Below, one piece after another: positions 22,898 to 35,239 of a DNA stretch of 64,000 nt (positions are counted from its first letter, which is position 1; every line of letters begins with the position of its first letter). Where the stretch lies: assembly GCA_900074885.1 (NCBI GenBank), contig FJUW01000017.1:548391-612390 (forward strand), written 5' to 3'. The notes under the pieces are model-generated. The model had not been told where the DNA came from. It saw only the letters and a list, made by a program, of their open reading frames with translations, and did no database searches. This stretch comes from Rhynchosporium graminicola (Eukaryota > Ascomycota > Leotiomycetes > Helotiales > Ploettnerulaceae). The position numbers were made by a program, and so were the translations under genes.

Positions 22898-22907
22898 TAT
22901 ATAAAGG
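22898..22907 (+). promoter_or_regulatory. TATA-like box upstream of antisense frame (A)
   Basis: TATATAAAGG in copy A, in the same setting as in Gypsy-1 and B. Confidence 0.45.
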
Positions 22908-23166
22908 AAGGGGTTTATTAATATTAAAGCCTCTCCTTTTTAACTACGATAACTACTTAAACTTATAAGTTTACTCTCCTTAGACTATAATATAGTTCCT
23001 AGAGTAAGTATCGCTACTAACTACTATAGTAGTCTACTATAATCTTATATATTAATCGACCTAATTAAATCTTCTCTCCTTATAAGTAAGTTCCTTACTT
23101 TAGTATTAGAGATAATCTTTAGGTAAGATATAAGGGTTTTATAAATCTATAACGCTAACTCCTATA

Positions 23167-24090
23167 GTGCCCTTACTAGTTCCCGCTAGTACCCTTTTAG
23201 TAGCGTATTATATATATTACCTGCGATATATTCGCGCTTTCCTTAAGATAAAGTATAATAATACTCTTATTCTAGAACTTCTATATTCTTTTAATAAGCT
23301 TAACTCTAAGCTTTATAAGTATTATCTAGTATTAAAGAGCAGTTATAAGTATATAAGTTACTTGAACTTAAACGTAGTTATATATACTAACGCGTTATAG
23401 TTACTTAACTACGTTAATATAGAGTATACTATTTTATCCGATTTACTTCCTAGCGGCGAAGCTAAGGATATAGAGCTAAATCAGGGCAGTATTATAGCTA
23501 CTTATAAAGCTATTAATCAGATCTATTATCTCGCGAAATCTGCTACTCCTACTACTATATTAGAGATTACTACTATATAATTAGTAGAGACTTAAGCTTT
23601 AAGGCGATCTATAGAGAAAGTATTTAAGGAGTTAGAGTTTATTAAAGTAATAAGTTAAGATCCTTAAACCTTTAGATACTAGTACGATACTAATACGATA
23701 TAGGATTTAGATCTTCTAATAGTAGATTTAGCGAAATCTAGGTTAATAATATAAATAGTATTAAAGTAGATAAAGGAGTTAAATACTATTATATAGGAAT
23801 TCGCAAAGAAAGCTATATTTAAGGTTATAATATCTAATACTAAAGGAAAAAGGAATTTACTTTCTAGTTTAGAGATAGCGTTAGATCTAGATACTCTTAG
23901 ACTCTCTCTAAAGAAGAAAGCCCGTAGGATTAGCTATTATACTTAGTCTACTACTAGGGTTACGTTAGTAAATTTAAGTAAGGAGTTAGATATAGTAATT
24001 CCGGTTCTAGATATTCTAGATTTACTAGAAGCTCTAGAGAACTTAGAGGAGAAAGCTAGTGAAATAGAGATAATAAAGGAAGTAGAGTTT
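23167..24090 (+). pseudogene. Antisense accessory frame of Gypsy A, best-preserved frame
   Basis: In this copy the frame stays unbroken by indels for about 307 codons, from the hydrophobic start (PLLVPASTLLVAYYIYYLRY) to the final KEVEF. Internal stops are all TAG or TAA at places where RIP of CAG, CAA or TGG gives them. Compared with copies B and Gypsy-1 it holds one more base near 23662, which joins the two halves in one frame, so A probably keeps the ancestral frame. Features: hydrophobic N-terminus, two charged helical segments, a KKKAR basic patch near 23910 and an acidic C-terminus. No known domain recognised. Confidence 0.72.
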
Positions 24091-24099
24091 TAGATATAG

Positions 24100-27000
24100 T
24101 ATTATCATAGAGTATAATTAAGCGATTATCCTTAGTAATAAATTTTTAATACTAATAACTATAATAGTTTATTATCGTCTAAGTAACTATAGTTATCTAG
24201 TCTATCTCCCTAGGCCTTAATCTACTAATCTAGTTTACGTAGAGGTCTAGGTTTACTTAAGTTAGCCGCGTGGAAGTCTCTAAGCTTATATAGAGCACCT
24301 ATTAAGTCGGAAGCGTTATACTAAGTTAGGTCCGAGTCATAGCCTAGCTAGCTAACTTAATACTTTAGATTACCTCTTAGGAGCTATATAGTAAGTATAT
24401 CTTATAACTTCTACTCTTCTTAGGTAGCGATAACCTCCGGGAGTAGGTTTAGTAACTCTTAGCCTAGTAATAGGTCGTCCGAGTCCTTAAAGAGTAATTC
24501 AGAAGCGAATATATTATATATAGAAGATCTAAGGAGTAAATCTAGCTTATAGGAGTATCTGATCTTAGCTAGAACTTAGTATAATCTTACCTAGAGGCTA
24601 AATAGCTTCTTACTTAGCTAGTAATTCTTAAACTTCCTTATAAAGAGAAATACCTTATCTCTAACTTCCTAATTAATACTACGCCGTTTCAGGTCAGTTA
24701 TAGCGCTTATCCTCTACTAGGTAGCTAGCATATCAGCTCTTATAACCTCAATAGCGGATTTAGCACGTTTAGCTAAGGATTTAGTATTAGTATAGTTAAG
24801 CTTCTCTTGCGGTATTAATCTAGTAAGTTACTTCTAATCCTAGCTATTCTATAGTAATATACTATATTTAAGAGTATATAGCGCTATACTAATAGAATCG
24901 TAAGGTAGAGTTATTTAAGCGCGATCTATTATCAGTAGTAGTTCGCCCTAGTTACTCTAGTAGTAATTAATAAAGAGTCTAAGGCGTTAGTTAATATACT
25001 AGTTTATAATCTCTATTTATCTATTAGTTTACTAATAGAAAAAGGTAGAGAGCTTAACCTTAATTCTAATTATATAGTAAAACTCTTACTAGAAGGATAA
25101 GATAAACTAAGCTCCTTAGTGGAATATAATTAACTTAAGAGTATATTCGAAATAATATATCTATTAGATAAATAATATCGCTATCCCGCGGGTATCGATA
25201 TTATAGTAGTACGATATCGATACGAAGTCCTTCCCTAGGCGGTCGATAAATACTAATATCCTATTAAACCCTTAGTTATTAGACAGGAAGTCCTTAAAAT
25301 CTAAAGCTAAGTACTATATAAGATAGCTAAGTACTAGTAATAGATAGAGGAATCCTTATTTTTTCGTCTGCTTCAGATAAGAGTACTAGTAAGAGCAGTA
25401 ATTATAAGTATACTATTTTATATCTAATATAAGTCCTTTCTAGTAGTAATAAGTAGAAATTATTTTAGTAGTCTTAAGAGTATTTAGATAAGCAGAGGAA
25501 ACTTAATCGTAGACTTCGCTAATTAAACAGGTATATAGTAGGGTATAGCGTTATACGTATAGATAACTATTATAAAGTAGTAAGCTATTATTAATAATAT
25601 AGTTATTTCTTAATAAATTCTATTTATTAGAGAACGATTCTCAGTTAAATTAATATAGTTTCTTAATCAAATTAAAGGAGTTATATATAAGTTCCGATAG
25701 CGTATTAGTCCCTAGTAATATTAGATATATATAACTGATTTAATCGATATAATATTCAGCTAGTTCCGCGTTAATCCTAGGGTCTAAGTAGTCTAAAGGT
25801 AATAAAACCTGAGATCTACTATCCCGTTTCTATTATTCTTATATCCTTAGGTCTTATTCCCTATAGCTAAAGATATTAGCTTTAGCGTTATCTTTACTAG
25901 GCGTATATATAATTTAGAAGTTGAATTCGGAAAGGAATTCTATCTATCTAGCTTACTTACTAGTTAGGGCCTTAGTAGTTATAAAGTATTCTAAGGATCG
26001 ATAGTTCGTATATACGCTAGTATAGCGTTATAGAGATATAAGTTCAGGTCTCTATTTCCGAAAGAACTTAATAATAGTATATAATTCCTTATTATAAATC
26101 TCCTAGTTTACTTCGTATTTATTAAGAATATAGAAGTAGAATCTAATTAGATACTACTAGTTATCTTTATATAATTAGAAGATAACTCTAGCTATTATAC
26201 TATTAGAGGTATTAGTTTCTAATTTAGTCTATAATTCAGAGTCGAAATAGTATAGTTTCTATACTAATAGTAGCTATTAATATAAATCGTTAAAGAATTT
26301 GTTATAACTATTAGTGAAATTCCAGGGTACTATAGGCCTAGTGAGTATTAAGAGAGGTTTAGCGATAAGGCCGAAATTCCAAATAAATTAATAATAGAAA
26401 CCACAGAATCCTAGGAAAGATTTTATAGCTATTACCGTTTCGAGGTACTTCTAGTCTACTAATAGTACTACTTTCTCGGGATCTAGCTTGATTCTATTAG
26501 TAATAATAATATATCTAAGGTATTTAGTCTAAGTAATATAGAATTAGCTTTTCTTAATATCTACTTAGAGTCCGGTATCTATTAAGTATCGTAATACTAA
26601 TTTGATATATTCCTTATATTCCTAGGGCGTTTCTGAGTATATAAGAATATTATCTAAGTAAGCTATATAGAAATCGTTTAAGTAATCTAATAGTATATTA
26701 TTCATATATTATTAGTATATACTAAATCTATTATAGAGCCTAAGAAGTAATACTTTATATTTATAAGATCCGAAGCGAGTTCGGAAGGTAATATACTCCT
26801 CTGATTCAGAGTCTATATAGATATAGTTAAATACTACTCGGATATCTAGTTTAGTAAAAATCATTACTTTAGATATATAAGTTAAGAGCTTATCGATCTT
26901 AGGTATTAAGTATAAATCCTTTCGAGTAATCTTATTAAGCTTATAATAGTTAATATAGAAGCGTAATCCTTTATCGGCCTTCTTAACGAATAGTATAAGT

Positions 27001-27582
27001 AATACGAAGGGACTTTAGCTAGATTCGATAAATCACTTATCTAAGTTCTCTATAAGATACTCCTTAGTTACTTATAATTCGTTTATAGATTACTAATATA
27101 AGAGCGAATATATATTAAGTAATAGTTCTTCTAGAATAATTTTATAATTATATAAGCGATATAGCAGAAGAATATTAGAATCCCGCTTAGAAAAGGCCTC
27201 CTTAAGAGTATAATACTATTCTAATAGCTTTTCGGCTATAAGTCGTTTAGTATCAGGATCCTTAGGGGAGTCGCTATTTAGATAGTCTTATAAGAAGTAA
27301 TCTATCTCGTAGATACTAGTAAAGAATAATTCAGAGCTTTTATATTTTATATTAAAGTAAAAAGCTATAGTACTAATTTAGTAAATCGGAACTAGTTTCT
27401 AGATCCTTATAGATTAAGAGAAGTACTTATAGTAAGGTTTCGGCGCAAGTACTTTTCTCGATAAATTCGAAGCGGAAAAGGGTTCGGGTTCCTTAGTAAT
27501 AAGCGGAAATAAGTTAAATAGTAAGAATAATATATTAATATATCGTATCGCTACTATTTAGGGTAATTAGTATTAGTCTAGC
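24100..27582 (-). pseudogene. Gypsy A pol remnant (IN-RT part)
   Basis: Minus-strand pol co-linear with B 16800-20260: C-terminal tail, integrase, RNase H and RT, with RT near 26640-26700. It is more heavily mutated than B. Pol is interrupted at 27582 by Gypsy C and resumes at 34161. Confidence 0.85.
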
Positions 27583-27750
27583 TGTTACGGGTGAGCAACG
27601 CGTACGCAGATAGTTAAGTATAGTATTCAAGAAGTTCGATATAGGAGAGAGTCAGGTTCTAGCCTGGCTCCGAAGGAAAACATGCGGGTACCGCTAGGCT
27701 TAGTAAGCATAAGTATCGCCGGTACTTAATCCTGGGGCTCGCCCCTTATA
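27583..27750 (-). repeat. 3' LTR of Gypsy C (168 bp)
   Basis: Begins TGTTACGGGTGAGCAACGCG and ends GCCCCTTATA. Matches 33988-34155 except for transitions. Confidence 0.95.
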
Positions 27751-28960
27751 TTACTCCCTTCCTCCTTCCGCTTATTTTATATCAGGGTTCGCTTCTAAAG
27801 ACCTATATCCCGCCCTATTATATACAGTCGGAGCTCGTTATATCTGCGATTCTTTTTCTCGCTTCGTGCCGACTTCGCTTAGAAGTTAATAATAATAATA
27901 GACTAACTAAGTATAATAGCGAACCGATAGTAAAGGAATAATTAATAATACTAGTAAAGTCGTATAAGGCCTCTGGTTATTTATTTATATAACCTCTCTA
28001 TTTATTTCCGGCTTATAATAATAGTAAGGCTGAATACGTCTTCCCGCTTCTTTATTATTACTCTCTCTCTTATTATTAATTAAATTAGTAAATACTCCTG
28101 CTTTAGCTATATATACCTTCTTCTATTACTCTATAGACTAATTCCTTTCTTCTTAATTACTTATAATAAACTATAAGTTAATAAGATCATTTAGTATCGA
28201 TTACTCTTTCCTTTTCGCTATCTCTTATCTCTACTCTAAAAGCACTATACCTTACTTATTACTAATCGGAGTCAGATAGCTTCTATTATTTACTACGCTA
28301 CTTATACTCTCTCCGGGGTCGACTATATCGATTAGAATATAAGTCGGATCCTGCCTATTTTTGCCTGATATCTACTAACTTATATAATCTACCTACTCCC
28401 GCGCTTATATAACTTATTCTCGTAAGCGTAAGAATTATAAAAACTTATATATTTATCCCGAGCTCCGCCCGAAAAATGTTACTAACTACTTAGTCCTTAA
28501 ATAGCGTATATTACTTATATTATCTAGACTCGCTCTACTAATAGAGATACTATATAAGTTATCGGACTCCGATCGTTTTCTATCGCTAATCGCTTATTTA
28601 GCGCTAACGCTTACCGCGATCTTAGTAAGGTCCTTAAGGCTTAGAAAGCCTTAAAGCTTTTCTAAGCTACTAGTCTTCTCTCCTTATACTTATCCTCGGA
28701 CTCTGCTTATTTTTCGTTACTAACTACTTGTTTTAGCCCTATCGCTACTGAAGTTACTAATTCGATTACTAATATTATCGCTTAGTAGAGTTAGATATAA
28801 GCTTCCTATAGTCCGCTTGTTTTCTATCACTAACTACTATAGTACTAGTAAGGTCCCTCCCGCTCTAGTTCTAAGTACTTATCGCGCTAAATAAGTCCGG
28901 TTATTTTAGAACAGAGTCCTAAGGAAATTCGTCGAGTTATATTACTTTTTAGAATTAATA
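27751..28960. other. 3' region of Gypsy C between pol and LTR
   Basis: About 1.2 kb without a clear pol domain. It contains four degenerate copies of a motif close to GACTCCGC-TTTTTCGTTACTAACTACTT (28459-28491, 28563-28594, 28695-28730, 28806-28839). The minus strand reads Ser-rich stretches such as AISDRKRSESDNLYSISISR and SDNISNRISNFSSDRAKTSS, broken by stops; this could be a Pol tail with internal repeats or non-coding sequence. Confidence 0.4.
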
Positions 28961-28999
28961 AAATAATATAAAAGAAATCTGAACTCTCCTTATTAATAC

Positions 29000-31900
29000 C
29001 TGTAACTTACTTAAAACTAATTAGATCCTCTCTTATTCTTCTTTTTCTCTTATACTTATCTAAGTCTATTATAGTATTTAATATCTCTATACTTACTTTC
29101 GAACTCGTCTATGGCTATAGTATCTAATAGGTCTTCAATAGATTCCTATATAGGTTCGTAGTAACTCGCCTACTTTACTAATACTTTCCTGCCTTTCCTT
29201 TTTCTTCTCGATTTATTTTTAGTATAAAGAATTTCCTCTACTTATTATTCTTCGTAAGTCTCGAATAGCATAAGCCCCGGTTAATTATTATTAGTCTCCT
29301 GCTTAAGTAATAAGTCGTAGCTCGCTAGTCGTAATAGATCCGTATAGAATACTAAGTAAATATTACTAAGGACTCTAGATAGACGAATAGCTACTAGTAA
29401 TAATACTTCGTTTACTACGTATTTAGTATATTTCGTATTAAGACTCTTTTTTAGTCGATTTATCTAGTAGTTACGTAGGTCTAACTATATCTTATCTCTC
29501 TTCTAGTATACTAAAGCTAGGGTCCTTATCCTATTAGCGCTATCCTCCTGTTTCTAAGCGGACGCTACTATATTCGATTAGTATAAGTTAGTAATCTTCT
29601 TTATTTTCTTTATAAATACTACTACTCGTTCGCTCGATAGTAGCTAAGAGTTAATCTCGGGTTCTATCTCTAATAATATAGGTAATAGCGCTTTGTACTT
29701 ATATATAGTAAAGAATAAGCTTATCTCGAGGCCTACGTAGTAATATCTGTTTAACGCTAACTAAGCTATAAGGAGCTACTTTTTCCAGTCGGACTACTCT
29801 TAGTTAATAAAGTTTCGTAAATAAGCTTAGATATCTTAATTTAGCTTTTCTAGTCCTCTATTAGTTTATAAGTAGTATCTAGAGCTAAGTCTTTATTATA
29901 TGCTAATTAAGTAATAAAAGGTCTTCTAGAATATACTTATCTAGTTAGTACTTCTATCGCTTATAATCGCTTATAGTATCCTATAGTTTCTTACTTAGTA
30001 TTCTATAAATTTCTCAGCGTATTCCTCTGCTTTTATATTAAGTATTACTTCGATAACTACTTATTTACTTAATTAGTCTTTAATTACCTAAAGGTAATAA
30101 TTACTTTAAGAGTTTAGTAAGTTAGTTATAAAGTCTATAGATATCTCCTAGAAGAATTAGTCAGGAACCGGTAGTAGTCTTAGGAGTCTATACTTATATT
30201 CCCTCTATACTTTATTTCTCTTATAATAGTTATAGTTCCTTAAGAATTATCTTATATACCTCGACTATAGTAGCTAGTAGAAGAAGCGTCCTAATATCGA
30301 TATAGTAGAGTCCCGCCCTAGATAACTATAAACTAGCGAGTTATAGACGGACTAGATAAGCCTTATCCTTAGAGTATTATTTTCGAGAGTCTCGGGGTCT
30401 ATCGCTTTATAGTTAGACTCTAGTATAACTAAGGCGCCCGGTACTTATAACTTTCTATAGTAATATAAGTAGTTCTTTATATCTATACTATAATTGCCTA
30501 CTTAGATTTTAATCTTAATTTCGCTTAGGAAAGATTAGGCCTTATCTTATAATAAGCGGAATACTATTTAATATATCTTATCCTCTTATACTATAGCGTC
30601 TTATAAGTTATTTAGTTCTTTATCTTAGAAAGGACCTCTAGATACTACTAAGTCTAAGGTAAGGACCTAGTCGGAAAGTGCAATCGATAGCTAAGTAGAC
30701 GTAAGTATTACTCTTATCTTATCTTCTCCTTCTGAAGCTAGTTAGTATACTACGCGTTCCGGGTCTAAAAACTTATAGAACCTCGAGTTTATATTATAGT
30801 CCGATTAAGTTAATATAGTTATTACTCTTACTTTATCTTTCTTTTCTAAAGTAAGCTAGTTCGCTACGTAATCTAAGTCTAAAAACCTGCGGAACCTCGA
30901 GTTTATATCGCTTTCCCTTAATATATCTTACTTCCTCTATAATAAGGTATCCGGGATAATAGCTTCGGATCCCGACTTATATACTAAAGTAAACTAGAAT
31001 AGTACTAAGGTCTTATACTAGTATACTTAACGCTTCGATAGCTATCGCTTAGTTATAAAATACTTAAGGTTCTTATAGTCTATCTAAATTATAAAGAGGC
31101 TATATACTTTTAACTTAAGAGCTTAGAATTTCAAGTAAGTAATTACTATTAGTATCTCCTTATTATAGATATTATAATTAATTTCAGCTTTATTCAGCTT
31201 CTGAGCGAAGAAGCCTACTAATCGTCGGACTTTATTCTTTTCTTATAAGAGGGCGCTTTCTATTACGAATCTACTATAATCAGTCTCTAAGAACGTCTAA
31301 AGTCTCAGATCCTAGTATATAAGTACTAGAGCCTTATAAAACTTCTCTATTAGGATCTTAAATACTTTCTCCTCTAGTTTTCCCTAGGAGAATAAGCGAT
31401 TTTTCCCTATTAACGCTATTAAGAGCGCAGCTAGCTTTAAGTAGTTCGCTATAAATATTTAGTAGAAGTTTATAAATCCTAAGAAACGTTATATCTCTTT
31501 CTAGGTCTTAAGTTACGCCTAGTTCTTAATTACTACTACTTTTTCTAGATTAGGACTTACGCCTTTTCTATTAGTATATATAATAAATCCTAGATATTTA
31601 AGCTTCTTACGAGCGAACTCGCTCTTTCCGGGATCTAAGTATAGTCTACTATCCTAAAGCTTATAAAGAATAGTTCGTACCTTTTCGAAGTAGTCTTCTC
31701 TAGAGCTATTCGAGTAGATAATTACGTTATCTATATAAGCCGAGGTAAAGTCGTCTAATTATTCCCTTAATAAGCTATTAATATACCGCTAGAAACTCGC
31801 CGGAGCCCCTAATAATCTAAAAGGATATACGAGCTATTCAAAAGACCTAAATCTTATACGAAAGGCTATTTTATACTCGTGACCTGACGCTATACGTATT

Positions 31901-32500
31901 TAATGAAATACCGAAACTATATCTACTTTCGTAAGCTATTTAGTACCTATAAGGTTCCGTAAGGTCTTTAGTATTAATAATAAAAAGTACCGGTCTAGCT
32001 TCGTAATAGCGTTTAGCGCTCGGTAGTCGTAGTAGAACCTTAGATCTCCCCCGGGTTTCCGTATAAAAAGGATAGGGGCTACTGCTTCTAAAGTACTAGG
32101 CCGGATATATCCTTTTTCTAAGAAGCTATTTAATAACTTTCTTAGCGCTAGTAATTTATCTTTAGATATACTATATAGCGGACCCTATAGTAAGGCAGCA
32201 GGGGACTTATCTAATTGTTCGCAGATATCGATTCGATAGTCGATACCCGGTCGATAGGGAGCTAGTTTCTCTGCTTCCTACTTAGAAAAGAGCAGAGCTA
32301 TATCTTGAATCTCTAAAGGAAGAATATTTTTAAGTTAGTCTAAGGTTAGCTCTTCTTTATCCTAAAGGGCTATCTTTATATCCTCTGATATTATAATAGA
32401 TACCGAGGTATAGTTACTATTATCTATATATAAGTAGTAATTACGTCCTTCTATTACCTATTTCTTTACTAGGCTATAATAGTATTATTATTTTTCAGGT
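29000..32500 (-). pseudogene. Gypsy C pol remnant
   Basis: Minus-strand Pol. RT begins near 32080 (FIRKPGGDLRFYYDYRALNA) and its active site at 31715-31745 reads AYIDNVIIYS; the usual motif is Y-(L/I)-D-D. RNase H lies around 31000-31300. Integrase is near 30165-30100 (ISIDFITNL). Stops and frame breaks throughout. Gypsy order, family distinct from A/B, H and I. Confidence 0.82.
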
Positions 32501-33980
32501 ATTATCCTGATCTTATTTTACGCTTTCTATAGGTTCCTTAAGATTAATAGAAAAGCTAGTTTTAGTACTATATATACGTAGACCTTTTAGCTAAACCCTG
32601 CGATTTTCATTTAGAACCCGACTACTCCTTTAGTCCTTAAGTTCTATATAGCTTTTAAAGCGCCCTTTATCTCGCGGGTTCTATAGCTTATATATATAAG
32701 ACCGAGACCTTCTATAAGGTCTTTATTTATTATAATATAATACTAGTATCTTTTATTAATAAGGGTAAATATTCTGAACGTTTCTTAAAGGACTATATCT
32801 ATATATATAAAATTTCTATTTATAAGTTCTTTGAATTTACTTTATCCTTTTACTAATACTTTATCTATTCCTAGCTCTTAACTTTAAGAGAGAGTTAGTC
32901 TTTTCCCGACTCTAAAAGAGCGAGATCTGATATATTATTATCGTCTTCTAGTAATAGTCCTATCGTATTAATTATAATAAGTTATACTACTAAGGCGTAT
33001 AAGCACTTATAGATATAGTACTCGGATACTCTATAGCGGAAATAGAGCTTTTTCTTATAGTATCTCTCTTATTCAGCTGTGTTTACTTATTTAGCTTTTT
33101 ATTTACTACCGGAATTATTATAAGCTCTGCTATTTCTTTCTTAGTTTCTTACTATACGCGCTAGTACTATTACTATATCTTTATTAGTATTAACCTTAGC
33201 TTTTATAGGAGCTTTCTAGGGATATATATAGTCTGCTATATTTATTCTAAAGTCCTTATTCTTATTATTCTACCTCTTATTCGATACTTTAAACTAGTCT
33301 GTCTCTTCGAGGTTAGTTATAATCCGTTCTACTTCCTTAGCAAATTCGTAGTAATCCGTAGTCTTAGCTAAGCTGTTCGAGGGCCTTAGCTTACTTATTA
33401 CTATCCGCGAATATTTTATCGAGCTGCGCGAAGAAAGCTTCGGGGTTCTTACTATCTATCGGGTATCCTCTCTCTTAGAAGTATTATATACGAGCTTATT
33501 TACGCTATAGGAGAGTATTATAAATAATATCCTAGTAATAGTTAGCAGAGAGAGATAGTCTTTAAGCGGAGCGTATACGATAAGAACTTCTTAGTCTTAG
33601 GAGATAATCTCGAAAAGTATCTGCACGTCTATCCTAAGTAAGTAGTATCTATCTGCCGGAGCTCGACGGTTCTCTATTAGAGCTCGACTGAGACGCTATA
33701 AGAGACTCGATAAGGGTTTTTATTAGGGCACTCGAAGACGATAAGTCTCCAGTATTATTAGATCTAGGCGCTTATCTAAGTCTTTCGGCCTCCGACGCCT
33801 CTAGGGTAGTACGCGTATTTACTAGCTCGGTCTCTATCAGGAGCTAGCGCTTATATATCTCTTATATAATATGCCGCAGTTCGTTATTAGAGTCCTCTTA
33901 TTAAGGGCTTATATTTCCTGATAAGTCTATTCTAGTATCTAGTATAAATACTATAAGAATAAGTCGACTTATTTTAATCG
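32500..33980 (-). pseudogene. Gypsy C gag remnant
   Basis: Minus-strand region between the 5' LTR and protease/RT. Charged helical stretches (near 33360-33300: EFAKEVERIITNLEETD) fit a Gag C-terminal half. No intact zinc knuckle could be read. It is assigned mainly by position. Confidence 0.6.
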
Positions 33981-33987
33981 AACTTAA

Positions 33988-34155
33988 TATTACAGGTAAG
34001 TAACGCGTACGCAGATAATTAAGTGTAGTATTTAAGAAGTTCGATATAAGAGAGAGTCAGGTTCTAGCCTAGCTCCGAAGGAAAACATACGGGTGCCGCT
34101 AGGCTTAGTAAGCACAGGTATCGCCGGTGCTTAATCCTGGGGCTCGCCCCTTACA
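33988..34155 (-). repeat. 5' LTR of Gypsy C (168 bp)
   Basis: Starts TATTACAGGTAAG (RIP form of TGTTACGGGTGAG) and ends CCCCTTACA beside the target duplication CTAGC. Confidence 0.95.
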
Positions 34156-34160
34156 CTAGC

Positions 34161-34818
34161 TAGTTTATAGCTAAGTCCCGCGCGTTAGTATTAATTTAGT
34201 AAGATCGATTAATACTAGGTTTATAAGGCAGTAAAGTTATAATTATCTTCTTATCGTATCAGAGAATAACTAGATATTATTCCGGCTATAATAGCTTATA
34301 GTAGTACGTATCTAGCTTAACTTGAAATTATTATATCTATTTAATACTAATAATTATATCTTATTATTCTAAATCGAGGAGAATAAAAGAGTAGTTATAA
34401 ATACGCTTACTATTAATAGAAAAGTATAAATATATAAAATAAGTAATATAAGTTCTAATAGACTATTAGAACTCACGTATTAGAATAGAATAAAGCAGTA
34501 GCTCGATTTTAATACTAAGGGCTCCCGATAGTTATCTAGTAAGAATACGATTAATAAACAGATAACTATTCGCTTCAGTATCGATTAAGTTATTTATAGA
34601 GACTCTTAGCTTATTTATACTAACTATAGTCGAGTATATAAATTACTTACTTCCTATTAGGAAGTTAAAGTTAAGATTAGAGAGATTATACCTACGTAGA
34701 CCTAAGAAGGAGTTTTTACTTAGGCCTTATTATTTCCCTCTAGTATTAGTCCAGATTCGGAGAGTAAGTCTTCTACTGCTTCCTTAGTTACTCTTCCCTC
34801 TTTCGGAATTTCATTAAT
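34161..34818 (-). pseudogene. Gypsy A gag-protease segment
   Basis: Third piece of Gypsy A, matching B about 20265-20930 (protease side to zinc-knuckle side). It ends at the TTAAT target site of Copia D and continues at 47979. Confidence 0.85.
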
Positions 34819-35023
34819 TGTTAGTATCACTCTATCGTAGTACGTACAATCAAGTAGTCTGCGTGAGCCAAAGTACAGTGATAATAGTAGTAGTATTATC
34901 TATTATATTATAGCTATCTTTCCTAGGTAGTCGAGACTCCGGAAGGGAGATATATCTAGCCGGCTAAACCCCGGTGCAGATACTCGACTAACACGTGACT
35001 ATGGACCAACATATGGACTAACA
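34819..35023 (-). repeat. 3' LTR of Copia D (205 bp)
   Basis: TGTTAGTATCAC to ATATGGACTAACA. Differs from the right LTR (47769-47973) mostly by transitions in RIP contexts on both copies. Confidence 0.95.
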
Positions 35024-35239
35024 CTAGGAGTACTTTAAAGTAGCTCTAAACTATCTACTTCTCCGTATAAAAGCAACGCTTTTTGCCTTCTAATAAGAGT
35101 AGTACCGTAGTACTACTTATGCAGAAGTATTATATAGTATATAGGTTTCCACGTGATCAGGTCTAAAGATTAGATAACTGAACTAAACGACTCATAAGCT
35201 CTCTTCTGGCTTTAAGTTATCCAAATTCCCTCTATCTAC

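Larger units (their letters stand above)
27583..34155 (-). mobile_element. Gypsy C, a second Gypsy family (6,573 bp)
   Basis: Inserted in Gypsy A with target duplication CTAGC at 27578-27582 and 34156-34160. LTRs of 168 bp, unrelated to those of A/B. The minus strand carries gag (about 33950-32500), pol (about 32500-29000) and a long 3' region (28960-27751). Beside the left LTR, the minus strand shows the purine tract GGAAGGAGGAAGGGAGTAA. Confidence 0.95.
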
